A stretch of 64,000 bases of DNA, taken from contig JAADVB010000067.1 in the NCBI GenBank assembly GCA_023334545.1, positions 1 to 64,000 of the forward strand, written 5' to 3'. The position numbers and the translations under genes were made by a program. The DNA comes from Salisapilia sapeloensis (Eukaryota; Oomycota; Peronosporomycetes; Peronosporales; Salisapiliaceae). Below, piece after piece: positions 42,653-53,518 of this stretch. Within the stretch, counting starts at the first letter, position 1; each line of letters opens with the position of its first letter. A model generated the notes under the pieces. The model was given only the letters and a program-made list of their open reading frames with translations. It was not told the origin of the DNA and did not search any database.

Positions 42653-44740
42653 ATGTTGCGACCTCAGAGTGCTCACCAGGAAGGGAGGATGGACCGGAAG
42701 ATGGAGATCAAGTCGGCGCTTTACACTAGCCAAAGTCCGGTTTGTGCTGAACGTAGAGTGTGCGTACGAACCAAGCCAGGTGTCAAAGCGGCGCAAATTA
42801 GAGGAGCGCAACGACCAGCTTCAGCACGACCTGCTGCTACGAAGACAACGGATGTGACATCGAGTGGTGGAGGAAAGTGGCCAAAGTCAGTCGATGCATG
42901 GTTTCGCAAAATTCTTAAGATGCAAAAGATGTCGACCATAGACTTGGCTGATGCGTTTTGCTTTGGAAACGCAAGCAAGCATCGATATGTCCAGCTGAAC
43001 CACTTTTGTGACGTCTTGTTTAAACTTAATCCTGGAGGAATCAATGGACATAACCCCTTGACGGATGGAATGGAGGAATTTCTTTATTACTTTACGACAG
43101 AACAAACGGACGGATTGGTCGTGGATGTCCAAAAGGCTGTCAAAGCTTTGGATGTATGGGATCCAAAGCCAGAGCGTCCACGATCATGCTCTTGCTGTTT
43201 TCCATCCGAAGGATGTGTACGCATCCAATCTCCTCACTCACTACGATCCTTAGTAGATGAGAAAGATAAACTTCGAAAAGAAATCTTTGCTTTAAAGCTA
43301 CAAAACCTTCGACTAAGTCGAGAAATTCAAGGACAAAAGGATCGTGCCGAGTCCAGTGATGAAAGTTATGCTTTAGACAGTCCAGAGTTTACATCTTCTC
43401 CAGTCCGGAATGTGACGCCTACAGAAATAGATACACCAGGCCGACACTCATGTATCCGCAACTCTGCTGTCAATGGACACGAAGTACAGCTTGTGGACAT
43501 TGCGACCAAGCTACAATATGATGGAGTGAGAAGATTGGAATCAAGTCTATATGAGGCAGATACGTCTCAAAGTGGCTTTCTGACTGCGAAAGAGATTTGC
43601 TGGGCGATGAAAGAGCTCCATATAAACATATCGCAGTCCGATTTGATTGAACTATGCCTCGGACTCAAGTTTGATGCGCACGCACGTATCGACTACATAG
43701 AGTTCATCGATCTGTTACTAGACATTTTAGTCTACGAAAAGTTCCCAGACAAAGCACAAGCGAAGCATGCAGAGTGGCAATCTCTAGCTCGAGAGCTGCG
43801 AGAATACCTTAGTTTTCTCCAGAGCGACTCGACTGTTACAAGCGTCCACAGCAAGTTGTATGAGGTATACCGCATGATCTTTTCTGATGAAGAGTTATTA
43901 CCAATGTCACGCACTGTCGCTTTCTTTATGACAGAGCTAAAGCATTTGCATCCAAAGCTCAAGAAATGCCCATTATCTCGAAGCGATCTTATTAAGTTTC
44001 TACAGCCTTTTGCTGGAAAGAGCCATGAAATGAGCACATTGTCTGATCAAAGAGTTGTCGATGTATCTGCGATGTTTGATGCACTTTGCAAAGACGATGG
44101 TAACGATGTGGTTTCACGACGAGCACCACTAGCTTTTACCAAAGCGTTTTGGACACACATACGTAACAAACTGTGCAGCTACGACAGTGACAAGATTCCG
44201 CTCGTAAGTACTCAACTAGAGAAGATCTTTCACAAATTAGATCGATTTAAATCTCGATCTATCTCGCATAAGCAGTGGAACAAAATTCTGGATCGTCATC
44301 TTAATGATGAAGAAATGGAAGTTATATCAAAAGCACTTGAGTCAACAAGACTTCGGACTAGTTACCACCAAGCTCGGCACGAAAGAGATTGGAGCCCTTG
44401 CAAAGCACACTGTCAAGATGGAGTTCGGTACGATATTTTCCTGTGCCTCGTGTTTGAACAAGACATCTCGCCTGACAATTCAATCGAGCAAGAGATTCGA
44501 TTTGTATTGAAGCGGGAAATGCAGACGCATCGAGAAAGCTTCTTAACGAGCATTGCTGCCAGCTCGACCAACGGACTTTCATTAGACGACTTCTACTCTG
44601 CCTTCCACTCGTTTACCACCAGCTTGTCCTCAATGGAGCTCTTGTATCTTTCTTGCAAGTTTGGCGTCGAACACGCTACAAGGATCCACCCCAAGGTTCT
44701 ATACGAGCGTCTACAAACGTTCCTCCAAGCTCGCGTGTAG
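42653..44740 (+). CDS. EF-hand domain protein, oomycete type
   Basis: An intronless frame of about 695 residues from the first true ATG at 42653; a later start is possible because residues 1-70 look disordered and basic. Residues about 80-150 (STIDLADAFCFGNASKHRYV, then DVLFKLNPGG) form a helical pair like a degenerate EF-hand unit. A coiled coil (DEKDKLRKEIFALKLQNLRL) follows around residues 200-225. Near residue 302 the loop DTSQSGFLTAKE has acidic or hydroxyl groups at positions 1, 3, 5 and 12 and Gly at 6, so it is a plausible Ca-binding EF-hand. The next loop (FDAHARIDYIEF) is degenerate. Further paired helices up to residue 695 look like more EF-hand-like modules. Calcium sensing is inferred; the exact role is unknown. 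Confidence 0.7.
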   Translation: MLRPQSAHQEGRMDRKMEIKSALYTSQSPVCAERRVCVRTKPGVKAAQIRGAQRPASARPAATKTTDVTSSGGGKWPKSVDAWFRKILKMQKMSTIDLADAFCFGNASKHRYVQLNHFCDVLFKLNPGGINGHNPLTDGMEEFLYYFTTEQTDGLVVDVQKAVKALDVWDPKPERPRSCSCCFPSEGCVRIQSPHSLRSLVDEKDKLRKEIFALKLQNLRLSREIQGQKDRAESSDESYALDSPEFTSSPVRNVTPTEIDTPGRHSCIRNSAVNGHEVQLVDIATKLQYDGVRRLESSLYEADTSQSGFLTAKEICWAMKELHINISQSDLIELCLGLKFDAHARIDYIEFIDLLLDILVYEKFPDKAQAKHAEWQSLARELREYLSFLQSDSTVTSVHSKLYEVYRMIFSDEELLPMSRTVAFFMTELKHLHPKLKKCPLSRSDLIKFLQPFAGKSHEMSTLSDQRVVDVSAMFDALCKDDGNDVVSRRAPLAFTKAFWTHIRNKLCSYDSDKIPLVSTQLEKIFHKLDRFKSRSISHKQWNKILDRHLNDEEMEVISKALESTRLRTSYHQARHERDWSPCKAHCQDGVRYDIFLCLVFEQDISPDNSIEQEIRFVLKREMQTHRESFLTSIAASSTNGLSLDDFYSAFHSFTTSLSSMELLYLSCKFGVEHATRIHPKVLYERLQTFLQARV

Positions 44741-45174
44741 GTAGAACATTACAAAGGCGTAGATGTTGAGGCTAACGAAGAAAGTAGAATCAATTGAACT
44801 GCGTAGATATACTTTTAATTAGAACACTTAAAATTTTACAGAAGTAGACATGGAAACATTCATCTATTTGTATGTCGACGGGAATAGTTTATGCGGATGC
44901 TCTAGCTATAATGATGTCAACATCACCCCCAACAAGCCTAGTCTAGTACACCTATCATACCTCGTTGCTTGTCTCTATCCGTAGCTACACAGCTGAACGC
45001 ATGTGGAAGATTCATGTACGTCTCAAGTCCTAACATTGTCGTGTTTCTTTTATTCATACGCCTACGAGTGTTCGGAATCTGTATCTAAAAAACGAGCATC
45101 CTCGCTCTCTTGACAGAGCGATCACCGCGCGCATTTAGAGTCGGTCAGACGTGGACAAAGGCTCATTGAGCGGC
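44741..45174. other. gap between convergent genes
   Basis: A 434-bp region between the stops of the EF-hand and HSP60 genes, presumably both 3' untranslated regions. Nothing else was seen. Confidence 0.5.
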
Positions 45175-47058
45175 TTACATCATGCCGCCCATGCCACCCA
45201 TGCCACCCATGCCGCCCATGCCGCCCATGCCACCGGCAGCAGCACCGTCGTCACCCGGGAGGTCAGCGATAAGTGCTTCGGCAGTCATCATGAGCGAGGC
45301 AACGGAAGACGCGTCGACGACGCCCGTGCGCACAACCTTGGTCGGGTCGATGATACCAGCTTCGACCATGTCGACGTACTCGCCGGTCTGGGCGTTGAAG
45401 CCGTAGGTGGGCGAGTCGTTCTCGAGCATCTTGCCGACAACGACAGCGCCTTCTTCACCGGCGTTCTTCGCGATCTGCATAACCGTGGAGCGGCAAGCAC
45501 GCTCGACGATTTCGACACCAACCTTCTGGTCCAAGTTCTGGCAGTTGTCGTACAGGCTCTTGAGCGAGCGCGAGCACCAAAGGAGGGCAGCTCCACCGCC
45601 AGGAACAATGCCCTCGGCAACGGCAGCACGCGTGGCGTTCAAGGCATCCGTGACACGGTCCTTCTTCTCGTTCACCTCGACTTCGCTAGCACCACCAACC
45701 TTGATGACAGCAACACCGCCGCTGAGCTTGGCAAGACGTTCCTGGAGCTTTTCCTTCTCGTACTCGCTCGAAGTGGCTTCGATAGACGAACGGAGGAGGT
45801 TGCAACGCTCTTCCACGGCGTCCGCGACACCTGCGCCGTCCAGCATCAAAGTGTCATCCTTGGTGATCGACACGTTCTTGGCAGATCCGAGCATGTCAGC
45901 CGTCGTGCTCTCGAGACGGTGGCCGAGGTCCTCGGAGACGACCGTGGCACCAGTGAGCACAGCCATGTCCTGGAGAGAAGACTTGCGGTTCTCACCGAAG
46001 CCAGGGGCCTTGACGGCACAGACCTTGAGACCACCACGGATCTTGTTGATGACAAGGGCAGCAAGAGCTTCGCTGTCGACGTCCTCAGCAATGAGGAGCA
46101 ACGGACGCTGCTGCTTGGCGACCATCTCGAGCACCGGGACAAGGGACTGGAGGCTGGAGACCTTCTTCTCAACGAGGAGGATGTATGGGTTCTCCATTTC
46201 GCACGTCTGCGTCTTGTTGTCCGTGACAAAGTACGGCGAGATGTAACCACGGTCGAACTTCATACCTTCAACAACTTCGAGTTCGTTGAAGAGCGTGCGG
46301 CCGTCCTGGACGGTGATGACACCTTCCTTGCCCACACGCTCCATGGCGTCCGAAATGAGGTCACCGATCTCCGTTTCGCTGTTGGCAGAGATCGTGGCGA
46401 CCTGGGCAACCTTCTGCTTGTCGTCAACGCTCTGGGAGATGGACTGGAGCTCATCGGTGATCTTGTCCACGGCCATCTGGATGCCGCGACGGAGGTCCGT
46501 CGGGTTCATGCCAGCCGCAACACTCTTGCAACCTTCCGAATAGATCGAACGGGTGAGGACGGTGGCGGACGTGGTACCGTCACCAGCCGTTTCGTTCGTG
46601 TTGTTCGCGACCTGACGGAGCAACTGGGCGCCCATGTTCTCGAACTTGTCCTTGAACTCAATGTTCTTGGCGACCGTGACACCATCCTTGGTGATCTTGG
46701 GCGCACCGAAGGACTGGTCGATGACAACGTTGCGGCCCTTGGGACCAAGCGTGACTTGGACGGCGTTGGCGAGTTGGTCCGCACCCTTCAACATAGCAGC
46801 ACGTCCCTAGAATCATTGCAAAGAAAGATAAGTACATGTACGTTGCATGCAACTTGCATTGCCTCTTCCTCGATCAAGTGCAACTTCATATAAAAAAGAG
46901 TGCGGAATCGAAGTGAAAGAGCTACTAAGAAGAAAACAAGACGGTACCTCGACGCTGAACATGATCTCCTTGCCAGAGGCAAAGTTACGCGCACCAAAAG
47001 GCGCCTTGGTGGCGTGCTTGGCAGCACGCTTGGCGGCCGTCATGAGCTGAGGATTCAT
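45175..47058 (-). CDS. HSP60: mitochondrial chaperonin HSP60 (GroEL type)
   Basis: Two exons on the minus strand, 47058-46948 and 46806-45175, joined over a 141-bp phase-0 GT-AG intron, encode 580 residues. Exon 1 (37 residues) is the Arg/Lys/Ala-rich presequence ([20 protein letters not shown]), typical of mitochondrial import, plus the mature start (KEIMFSVE). Exon 2 opens [20 protein letters not shown]. Group I chaperonin landmarks include [14 protein letters not shown], the ATP site [24 protein letters not shown] in the apical domain, and the Chaperonin-60 signature [15 protein letters not shown]. The C-terminus is a run of GGM repeats, the hallmark tail projecting into the cavity. It folds matrix proteins with HSP10. 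Codon use is strongly biased, and this leaves a 580-codon plus-strand frame open, which is not a gene. Confidence 0.96.
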
Positions 47059-47070
47059 CGTTGACGTTTA

Positions 47071-47090
47071 CGATCAAAAGTGAAAGTGAC
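47071..47090 (-). promoter_or_regulatory. initiator-like core promoter of HSP60
   Basis: On the minus strand the stretch just upstream of the ATG at 47058 contains TCACTTTCACTTTTGATCG, a good match to the oomycete pyrimidine-rich initiator. It is about 13-32 bp before the start codon. Confidence 0.45.
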
Positions 47091-47118
47091 TCGGAGATCC
47101 ACACGTTTGGCTCTGGTC

Positions 47119-47126
47119 GAAAGTTC
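47119..47126 (-). promoter_or_regulatory. heat-shock-element-like inverted repeat
   Basis: GAAAGTTC fits the GAAnnTTC core bound by heat-shock factor, about 60-70 bp upstream of the HSP60 ATG. A third unit beside it is imperfect (GAT for GAA), so this is a minimal element at best. Confidence 0.35.
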
Positions 47127-48265
47127 CAGATTTGGGGGTCGAGGGTGCTAGGGTTTGAATCTTCAAGCGAAGTAATGGCCTTGTCTGTCTATGGACATCC
47201 TTGGCGTTGGCTCACTTAACGCCTTGAGACGATGTGAGATATGGTAGGAGATGACTGGAGCGTGGATGTTACTATGAGAGGTAGTTTGGCGCTTCTGGTG
47301 TATGTTGAGTGCTTTGGTGTGGATAATCATGCTTGTAGCGCTCTAGGATCATCAACATATGAAGTGTTTGCTCAATTGTGATCGACTTTATCTCGAATGT
47401 GTCTAGGATACTGGGCTACCGGCGGTGGAAGCTGTAGTTTGGATGTTTCTTATTACAAAAGCGTCCTTGTTGTTCGTCTTGGTAGACGTGCACGTCTAAT
47501 TTTGACAAATTTAGCGTGGCTGCTTCTATCGATCAATATTGCTTTCATCCAAAAGTACTGTTGATTGCGCTTAGGTGGCGGCTTGATTAAATTTAAAGGC
47601 GAAATATAGAGTACTCATTGCTTCTATCGAGGTCGGTCAAGCGTTACGGCTCGGCTCGACCTGCGCAATTAGTTTAATCGACAGTTATTGTCTACACAAC
47701 CAAAACTCAGGATCAAAATGTGTTCGCTTGTCCCTGTTTAGATTGCCTGAGAATGTATATCTGGACAAGAACCATTCCTATCGAAATGTGCTAAATGCAA
47801 TGGATATGATTTTGCTCGTTGACGAAAGTGGATCAAGCTATTTTGTTCCCAGTCTTGACAACGACTTGAACAGCTATGGTCTTTCATTTCTACGCTCGGA
47901 AATTGCAAGTTACAATACTCAGTGGTAACTACATACCGGATAGTGTCGGAAGACCAACAAGCAACAGCACAAAGTCTTCATCAACGATGCAAAGCGTTGC
48001 TCCATCACATTCATTCAACATTATAGATTAAATTCCACATGAAGAACCATTTTAACTCATACTCTCTCGTCTATGGTATCAAATCTCTACATCTCCTCGA
48101 CCATTATCCACAACTTATATAAAGTACCGGCCAGCTCATTCACTTGAGTCTAAAAGCTCTTCATTTCCGGCACTTCTGGGAATACCACTGCAAACCGGTA
48201 CCCTTGTGGTACCATGAATGGCAACGCATAGAGAAACAAACGGTCACAAATTCCGAACTTTGAGT
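47127..48265. other. gene-free stretch
   Basis: About 1.1 kb between divergent genes (HSP60 and the HAT gene). A 66-codon plus-strand frame at 47728-47928 has no recognisable motif. The region should hold both promoters, and possibly an undetected first exon of the HAT gene. Confidence 0.5.
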
Positions 48266-50186
48266 ATGGACGCCACTGGGACGGTGTGGGATCCCCAAGC
48301 AGTGATCGCTGGGGCAAAGCAACTCATTAATGCGAGCAACGTGTGTGCCATAACTACTCTCTTGCATTCTCACAACATCTAAAAGCACATTGTACTTCTG
48401 TATGATGCACATAGTATGAAAAAGTAGGCGAAGCTCGTACGAATATCGAGACAACGATGAAGCAGTGGGTGGATTACGCTCAGTCGCAACAGAGCCCGGA
48501 CGATCAAGCTATTCTTTGTATTGTACAACTATGGCAGTCATACGCTGGGCTAGAAATCGAACTGCGCCAGTTTAAACAAGCGACCAAAGTATATGAAAAA
48601 GCAGTAGCGTGTCCCATCGCCGGGACCAAGCTTTGTATATGGTTGGACTATGCCAATTTCTGTATCGAGCGAAAGAAGTTCTCGAACGCTCGCAAGCTCT
48701 TCCTCCGTGCACTCCAATCCCTTTCGGTACTTTCACCTCTATTTCTTGTACATATCCCCGCTGGTTTTGGTATTTCGACCATTCCGTCTTGCTATCGATT
48801 CCATGTACTTTGCAAAACAGAAAGATATACGTTCCTACTACAGTGTTGATTGTAGAAGATAAAATACAAGAAACGTACTGCATGACTGGCACTAACTGCG
48901 TATTTACGCAATAGAAATCGGACCATCCAAAGATATGGGAAGCGTATCATGCATTTATGAAAGCACACATTGATCCGAACGTGACTATGGAAAGTCTCCA
49001 GTCCCAATCAGCACAAGCCAAATCGCCAACGTCAACGCCAGCACCAGCTACGCAATCGCCATCTTCCTCTACAATCAATTCAGACGCACGTTCGGATCCA
49101 AAGTCAGATCCAGGTCCGACCACAAATGATTTAAACGAACTTGCATACTTTCGTCATATTCCCGTCACACTTCCATACATCAGCTCCGTTCCTCACCTCC
49201 TATTCGACAAGATGGAAGGAGAAGAAGGGAAGGAAGCAAAGGACACTGTAACGAGCAAAGTCCTGGAAGACCTATCGGAAGTGCTGCGTGACATTAGTGT
49301 CTTCGACGCTGTGAACGAACTCCGTCGAGATCAGCGTACTCGAGACCGTGATACGCTTTATCGGTGGCAAGACTTGATCGCGACGCAGATGAAGGAAGGC
49401 AGTGAGCTCTTTGCCAACCACACGAGTGTCGAGCAGTCGATTATGAAAGACCCAAAGCAGTTTATCGAGTGTAAGAACCTTCACATGCAACAACGACGGG
49501 ACTTTGTCACTCGCTGTCAGAGCTCCCAAGATCAGTTCATCGAACTATGCGCAGTCGAACGAGAGAAGCAACTGCGTCAGCAGCAAGAGGCTCTGGCGCA
49601 ATTGAAGTTGCCGGATATGGAAGTGACGGCGGACTATGAGACCGTCCAACGTCAACGAGCGATCATCGCGCTTGTGGTTGAAACGGAGGAAGCGTGGAAG
49701 GCAGAGATGAACGAGACCTCTACGAAGGAATCTTTGGACGCTGCGCCTCGAACGTCCAGCCACGCACATACTTCTAGCCAACGGTATGACCATCCAACTT
49801 CCACTCGACCGTCCGATCGCGATCGTCGTCGCCGAGTTGCTGATCGTCGGAACCACTACCAGTCAGATTCGAATCGGTCTCGCCCGAATGGCTATCATGA
49901 CCAGAGACAGCGTCCACCGCGGACGCAGAGCCAGTACCAGGCGAATATGATGCCGATGGATCCAGCCTATCAGATGCAGTACAATCTCGGGTTTCAGCAA
50001 GCCATGCAGATGCAGATGGGCATGCCACCGCAGTCGTTCCCACCTCCGTATCCGAATGACCCTCGTCGGCAGCCGTATGCAGATGAAAGGTACGCGAGAC
50101 CGTATGGTCGAGAGAGGGAGCCTCCGAATGGGTATCGAGGTGGAAGACGCGATGATCGGCCAAGGCGTGGAGGGTATCGTCGGTAA
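48266..50186 (+). CDS. HAT-repeat protein with Arg-rich tail, probable RNA-processing factor
   Basis: My model has three exons, 48266-48340, 48415-48726 and 48915-50186, with introns of 74 and 188 bp, all in phase 0, giving 552 residues. Exon 1 is the least certain; the reading frame before TATGAAAAAG is closed, which supports the acceptor at 48414. Residues about 26-150 hold HAT repeats (IVQLWQSYAGLEIELRQF, KLCIWLDYANFCIERKKF, HPKIWEAYHAFMKAH), a helical repeat found in splicing and 3'-end processing factors such as Prp39, Prp6 and CstF77. A Ser/Pro-rich spacer follows, then a helical region I do not recognise (SVFDAVNELRRDQRTRDRDT). The end is a disordered Arg/Gly/Tyr/Met-rich tail (GYRGGRRDDRPRRGGYRR), typical of RNA-binding proteins. 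RNA processing is an inference from the repeats and tail. Confidence 0.68.
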
Positions 50187-52897
50187 AAAGAATAAGAGGG
50201 ATTTTGCTTTGCAGATTTGAGTGTATATCTTGTTACTGGCAGGAGATTGCTGTCGAGGCATACGTAGCTTTTTCTACAGATAAGTGGTATCGATATGCAT
50301 GGTGATCTTTAGATGGACTTAATAAATGACCTTCTATACTTCTACTACTTGTAGAATAAACTTGTAGGCAGTACGAACTAGTACAGTGGTGTTTTATGCA
50401 GCAGAGCTAAAGCATAGAATCGGAATGAGTTGTCCTATAGAAAACCGGTCCCAACAATTGATATCTTAAACAAGTATCGATTCGTATAGTATAGACTCGA
50501 TTTGGTTGTACCGATCACGAACGGATTTCGTCGACATGAAGACTCGATATCTCGAATAAAAGCTATACTAGACTTCAAGCGTGAGCGTCATGGTCATCGT
50601 AGTCATGCATGCCGCCTAAAGAGTCTATTGGTTATCGCCATTAAAACGATGCTCTCGGAAGCACAGTATGCAAGTGTGTGCATAGTAATGTAGCATCTTC
50701 AAATCTTCTGCACATACTTGACATGGCGCTAGGCTCACCTATCTCTTCTTTGTACTTTACTGACTTGTGGTAACCATCGACAGGTTTGGCAGTTGCGTGG
50801 CTATACATAAAAGGTTTGGAAGCGTCAGGCTGTGATATAGCCTAGCAGTCGTCATGGTACGTCGAGACACTCCGATGCATTACCCCGAGTTTCGTCTGAC
50901 AGTAGTCAGAGAAAGTAACAAGGAGATTTTAATCTGGATTTCTACGTACGATCCAAATGAGAACTGCTGCAATACTCAATATGACACGATGATCGACGTG
51001 TAACTTGATGAAGCGTACTGCGAACTTCACTTGGTCATTCTTTTATCTCCGATATAGCTTTATCATTTCTTTCGAAATCGACAAGTTGACTCCATTCATG
51101 CCCTACTACAAATGTTTTCGCATCTTCATAGCTTTCAATATCTCGCTCCGATCTATTTGCTTTTGACTGGAAGTACATGACTGTGCTTCGAGTCGGAGAG
51201 TTTCTCGATATGTGATTAAAATTAGGTGGTGCATCATTAAAACTTGTCTATCTATTTGATGTGACTCTGCTGTATCAGAGGTGGCAACCTTCAGTTCTTC
51301 ATCTAAAGATAGAAGTCCGAAATCTCCACACTCATAAAGAGTGGATATAGGGTCCATGAAAGAATCTCTACTGATGGAATAACTTATGGAAGAGCAAATA
51401 AGACCTAAACGAAAAGATATACGGTACTAAGCAACCACGACTACACCCTGTTCATTACCAGACGAATGTAGAGAATATTCTGATCAATGGACGACTTCAA
51501 GGATGGGTCTGGGTGCCCATTAGAGATTGAAAACTTGGTCAATTATAAAGAGCCAACCACAGTCGTTTTGTAAATCGATTAAAATACGGTTGTGCGTGGT
51601 ATATGCGTTTGTCCATGTAGCATAGCTGGCTTGTATTTCTGACTCGAAATAAATGATGAAGATGTAGATGAATGCGATTTTTCTTAGTAAATTAGAATGC
51701 AAGAGGAGCAAGAAGAAAAGTATGCAGTCTTTAGTGAATTGCCGAAGTTTTTCTTCAAGCAGTGAGTTTCCTATACTCACATCCGGGCTGAAAGATAGGT
51801 TATACGGTATATCGTTGCATAACCTGTATCTGTTGGTACTTAGCGCAGGTAGGATAAAGGATACATCATCTAAACGCTCCACATGGTGCGGGTACGTTCA
51901 TGATTTGTAGCATGAACGGCAAAGTCAACATTAAAAGTACTACTTTTGTACAGAATTCACGTCTCAATTGAAACACGCGATTGAAGCTCGTTCGACTCGT
52001 CTCAAATTACGCATTAAAGCTTAGGCGAAACAGCGAAATCAACTGCAGGGTCGGACAAGAAGTCGCCATCATCAAAATCTTCATACCAATCGAAAGTCTT
52101 AATTGCAATAAAGAGCCCGATGTATCTTGAGAATAATAGGCGATATCAACTTATAGTTCACTACTCTACACGGGCTTATAGCTTGGTTACTACACCTCTA
52201 TTTGTATTCTTGAAGAAAATCTAGCATGCCACTTTATAAATCGAAATAGCCTCTGTATAGTCTCCCAGTTAGACATGTCGTTTGCATCGAGGAAGACACG
52301 ATGTGCCTATGAATTTTGTTGATGCAATTATACCTTTTACTAGTACATACAGGACCACAGCTTGTCACACGTTGTTTTGAAAGTGATATTTGCACAACGT
52401 TCAATTTTCATCTAATCAATCCGAGTGGAAACTTGGTCTTCCAATCACAAGATTTTATCTTAATATTATGCCATATCTTGAAGTCGTCTAGGCGCGTGCC
52501 TCGCTTCAACCCTTCCACCAAGATCACGCCACGTGCCATACTGAAGCAGATATCCAATGATCTTCTTTATGAGCCAAAGAACGATTTTCCATCCTTGCGC
52601 TTTTGCTACCTCTTGGAGAATACCGTAATTTAACACGGTGGGTATCTAGCAGTATAATAAAGCGTGGAAAGTCAATTTCGTCTAGAATGTAGGTAGTGGA
52701 AAATCGTGGTAAGTTTTCTTTCATTTTTCGCGACGTGTCGACAAACCTACATTCCGTCCAACTAATCCTTTCGTGATTGTGCATAATCTGCAGTCAACAA
52801 CATTTTGCCTTCATTGTGGCATAAACTTCCCCTTTAATGCTAGTAAACAACGAGAGTTCGTTCACTTTGTAATTTGACATTGTGTTCTCACTTGGAT
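50187..52897. other. gene-free stretch
   Basis: About 2.7 kb with no supported gene. The longest frames (51520-51882 minus, 52316-52633 plus) have no recognisable domain, and their composition fits AT-rich noncoding DNA. No repeats or RNA genes were seen. Confidence 0.5.
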
Positions 52898-53518
52898 ATG
52901 GTCGATATTGGTATAAACTGGTATGGAATGGGGCCTTCGGTTCCGTTGCAAGTCTTGCTCGAGGATGTAGACATGGAGTGCATGTCCAAATTTCCAGAAG
53001 AGTTAGACCTGATCGAATGGGACGATGCGCTCACATCTTCAAAAGACTTGGGCAGTGTATTACCAGTGTTGTCTCCAGAGGCGATTGAACCCATTCCGCT
53101 GGAGATGTCTACATTATCTCCATCGCCCACATCTTCAAGCAAAGCAGACCAAAGCTCTCCCATGAAGCAATCTCCAGATCGAAAGAGGAAGCGGTCGAGC
53201 AGCCCTACATCGTCCTCAAAAAGCCCTTCAAAGAAGAGGAAGCGGCCACAACAACTCGAGCTAGAGAGATTGCGAGTGACGTCGAAAGAATTGGAAGAGG
53301 TCTTGATTGAAGTGAAACGGGAGAAAGGGATCAGCATGGACGAAGAAGAAAGCGCGATGAGAGTCAGCTGGAAAGCGATTGCCGAAAGCCGTCGAAGTGA
53401 ACTCTTGAAGGCAGAGGAAGAGCAAATGTGGCTTCAATCCATGGTGGCCGAGCATAGAGCATTTATTGAAGCAGTGTCTGCTCCAGGTAAAGCTTTTTCA
53501 AAAGGCTTCACGCTATAA
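52898..53518 (+). CDS. short nuclear coiled-coil protein, bZIP-like family
   Basis: An intronless protein of 206 residues from the first ATG in frame (52898); an ATG at 52928 is an alternative. The N-terminal third is acidic (LLEDVDMECMSKFPEELDLI). A Ser/Pro/Lys-rich stretch carries two basic patches (DRKRKRSS and SPSKKRKRPQQ). A coiled coil follows (LELERLRVTSKELEEVLIEV), then a W-K-x-IA block (SWKAIAESRRSELLKAEEEQ) and a last helix. It is a paralogue of the gene at 15009-15653, with the same order of motifs, and lacks both the bZIP N-x7-R signature and any START region. The function is unknown. The acidic-basic-coiled-coil layout suggests a small nuclear regulator. Confidence 0.72.
   Translation: MVDIGINWYGMGPSVPLQVLLEDVDMECMSKFPEELDLIEWDDALTSSKDLGSVLPVLSPEAIEPIPLEMSTLSPSPTSSSKADQSSPMKQSPDRKRKRSSSPTSSSKSPSKKRKRPQQLELERLRVTSKELEEVLIEVKREKGISMDEEESAMRVSWKAIAESRRSELLKAEEEQMWLQSMVAEHRAFIEAVSAPGKAFSKGFTL

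Noticed and set aside
45179-45235. Short tandem repeat of about 9 bp units
   Set aside because: It encodes the GGM tail of HSP60, so it is part of the gene and not an independent repeat.
45151-46893. A 580-codon plus-strand frame opposite HSP60
   Set aside because: It is fully antisense to a certain chaperonin gene, begins in the 3' flank, has a composition explained by mirrored biased codons, and matches no domain.
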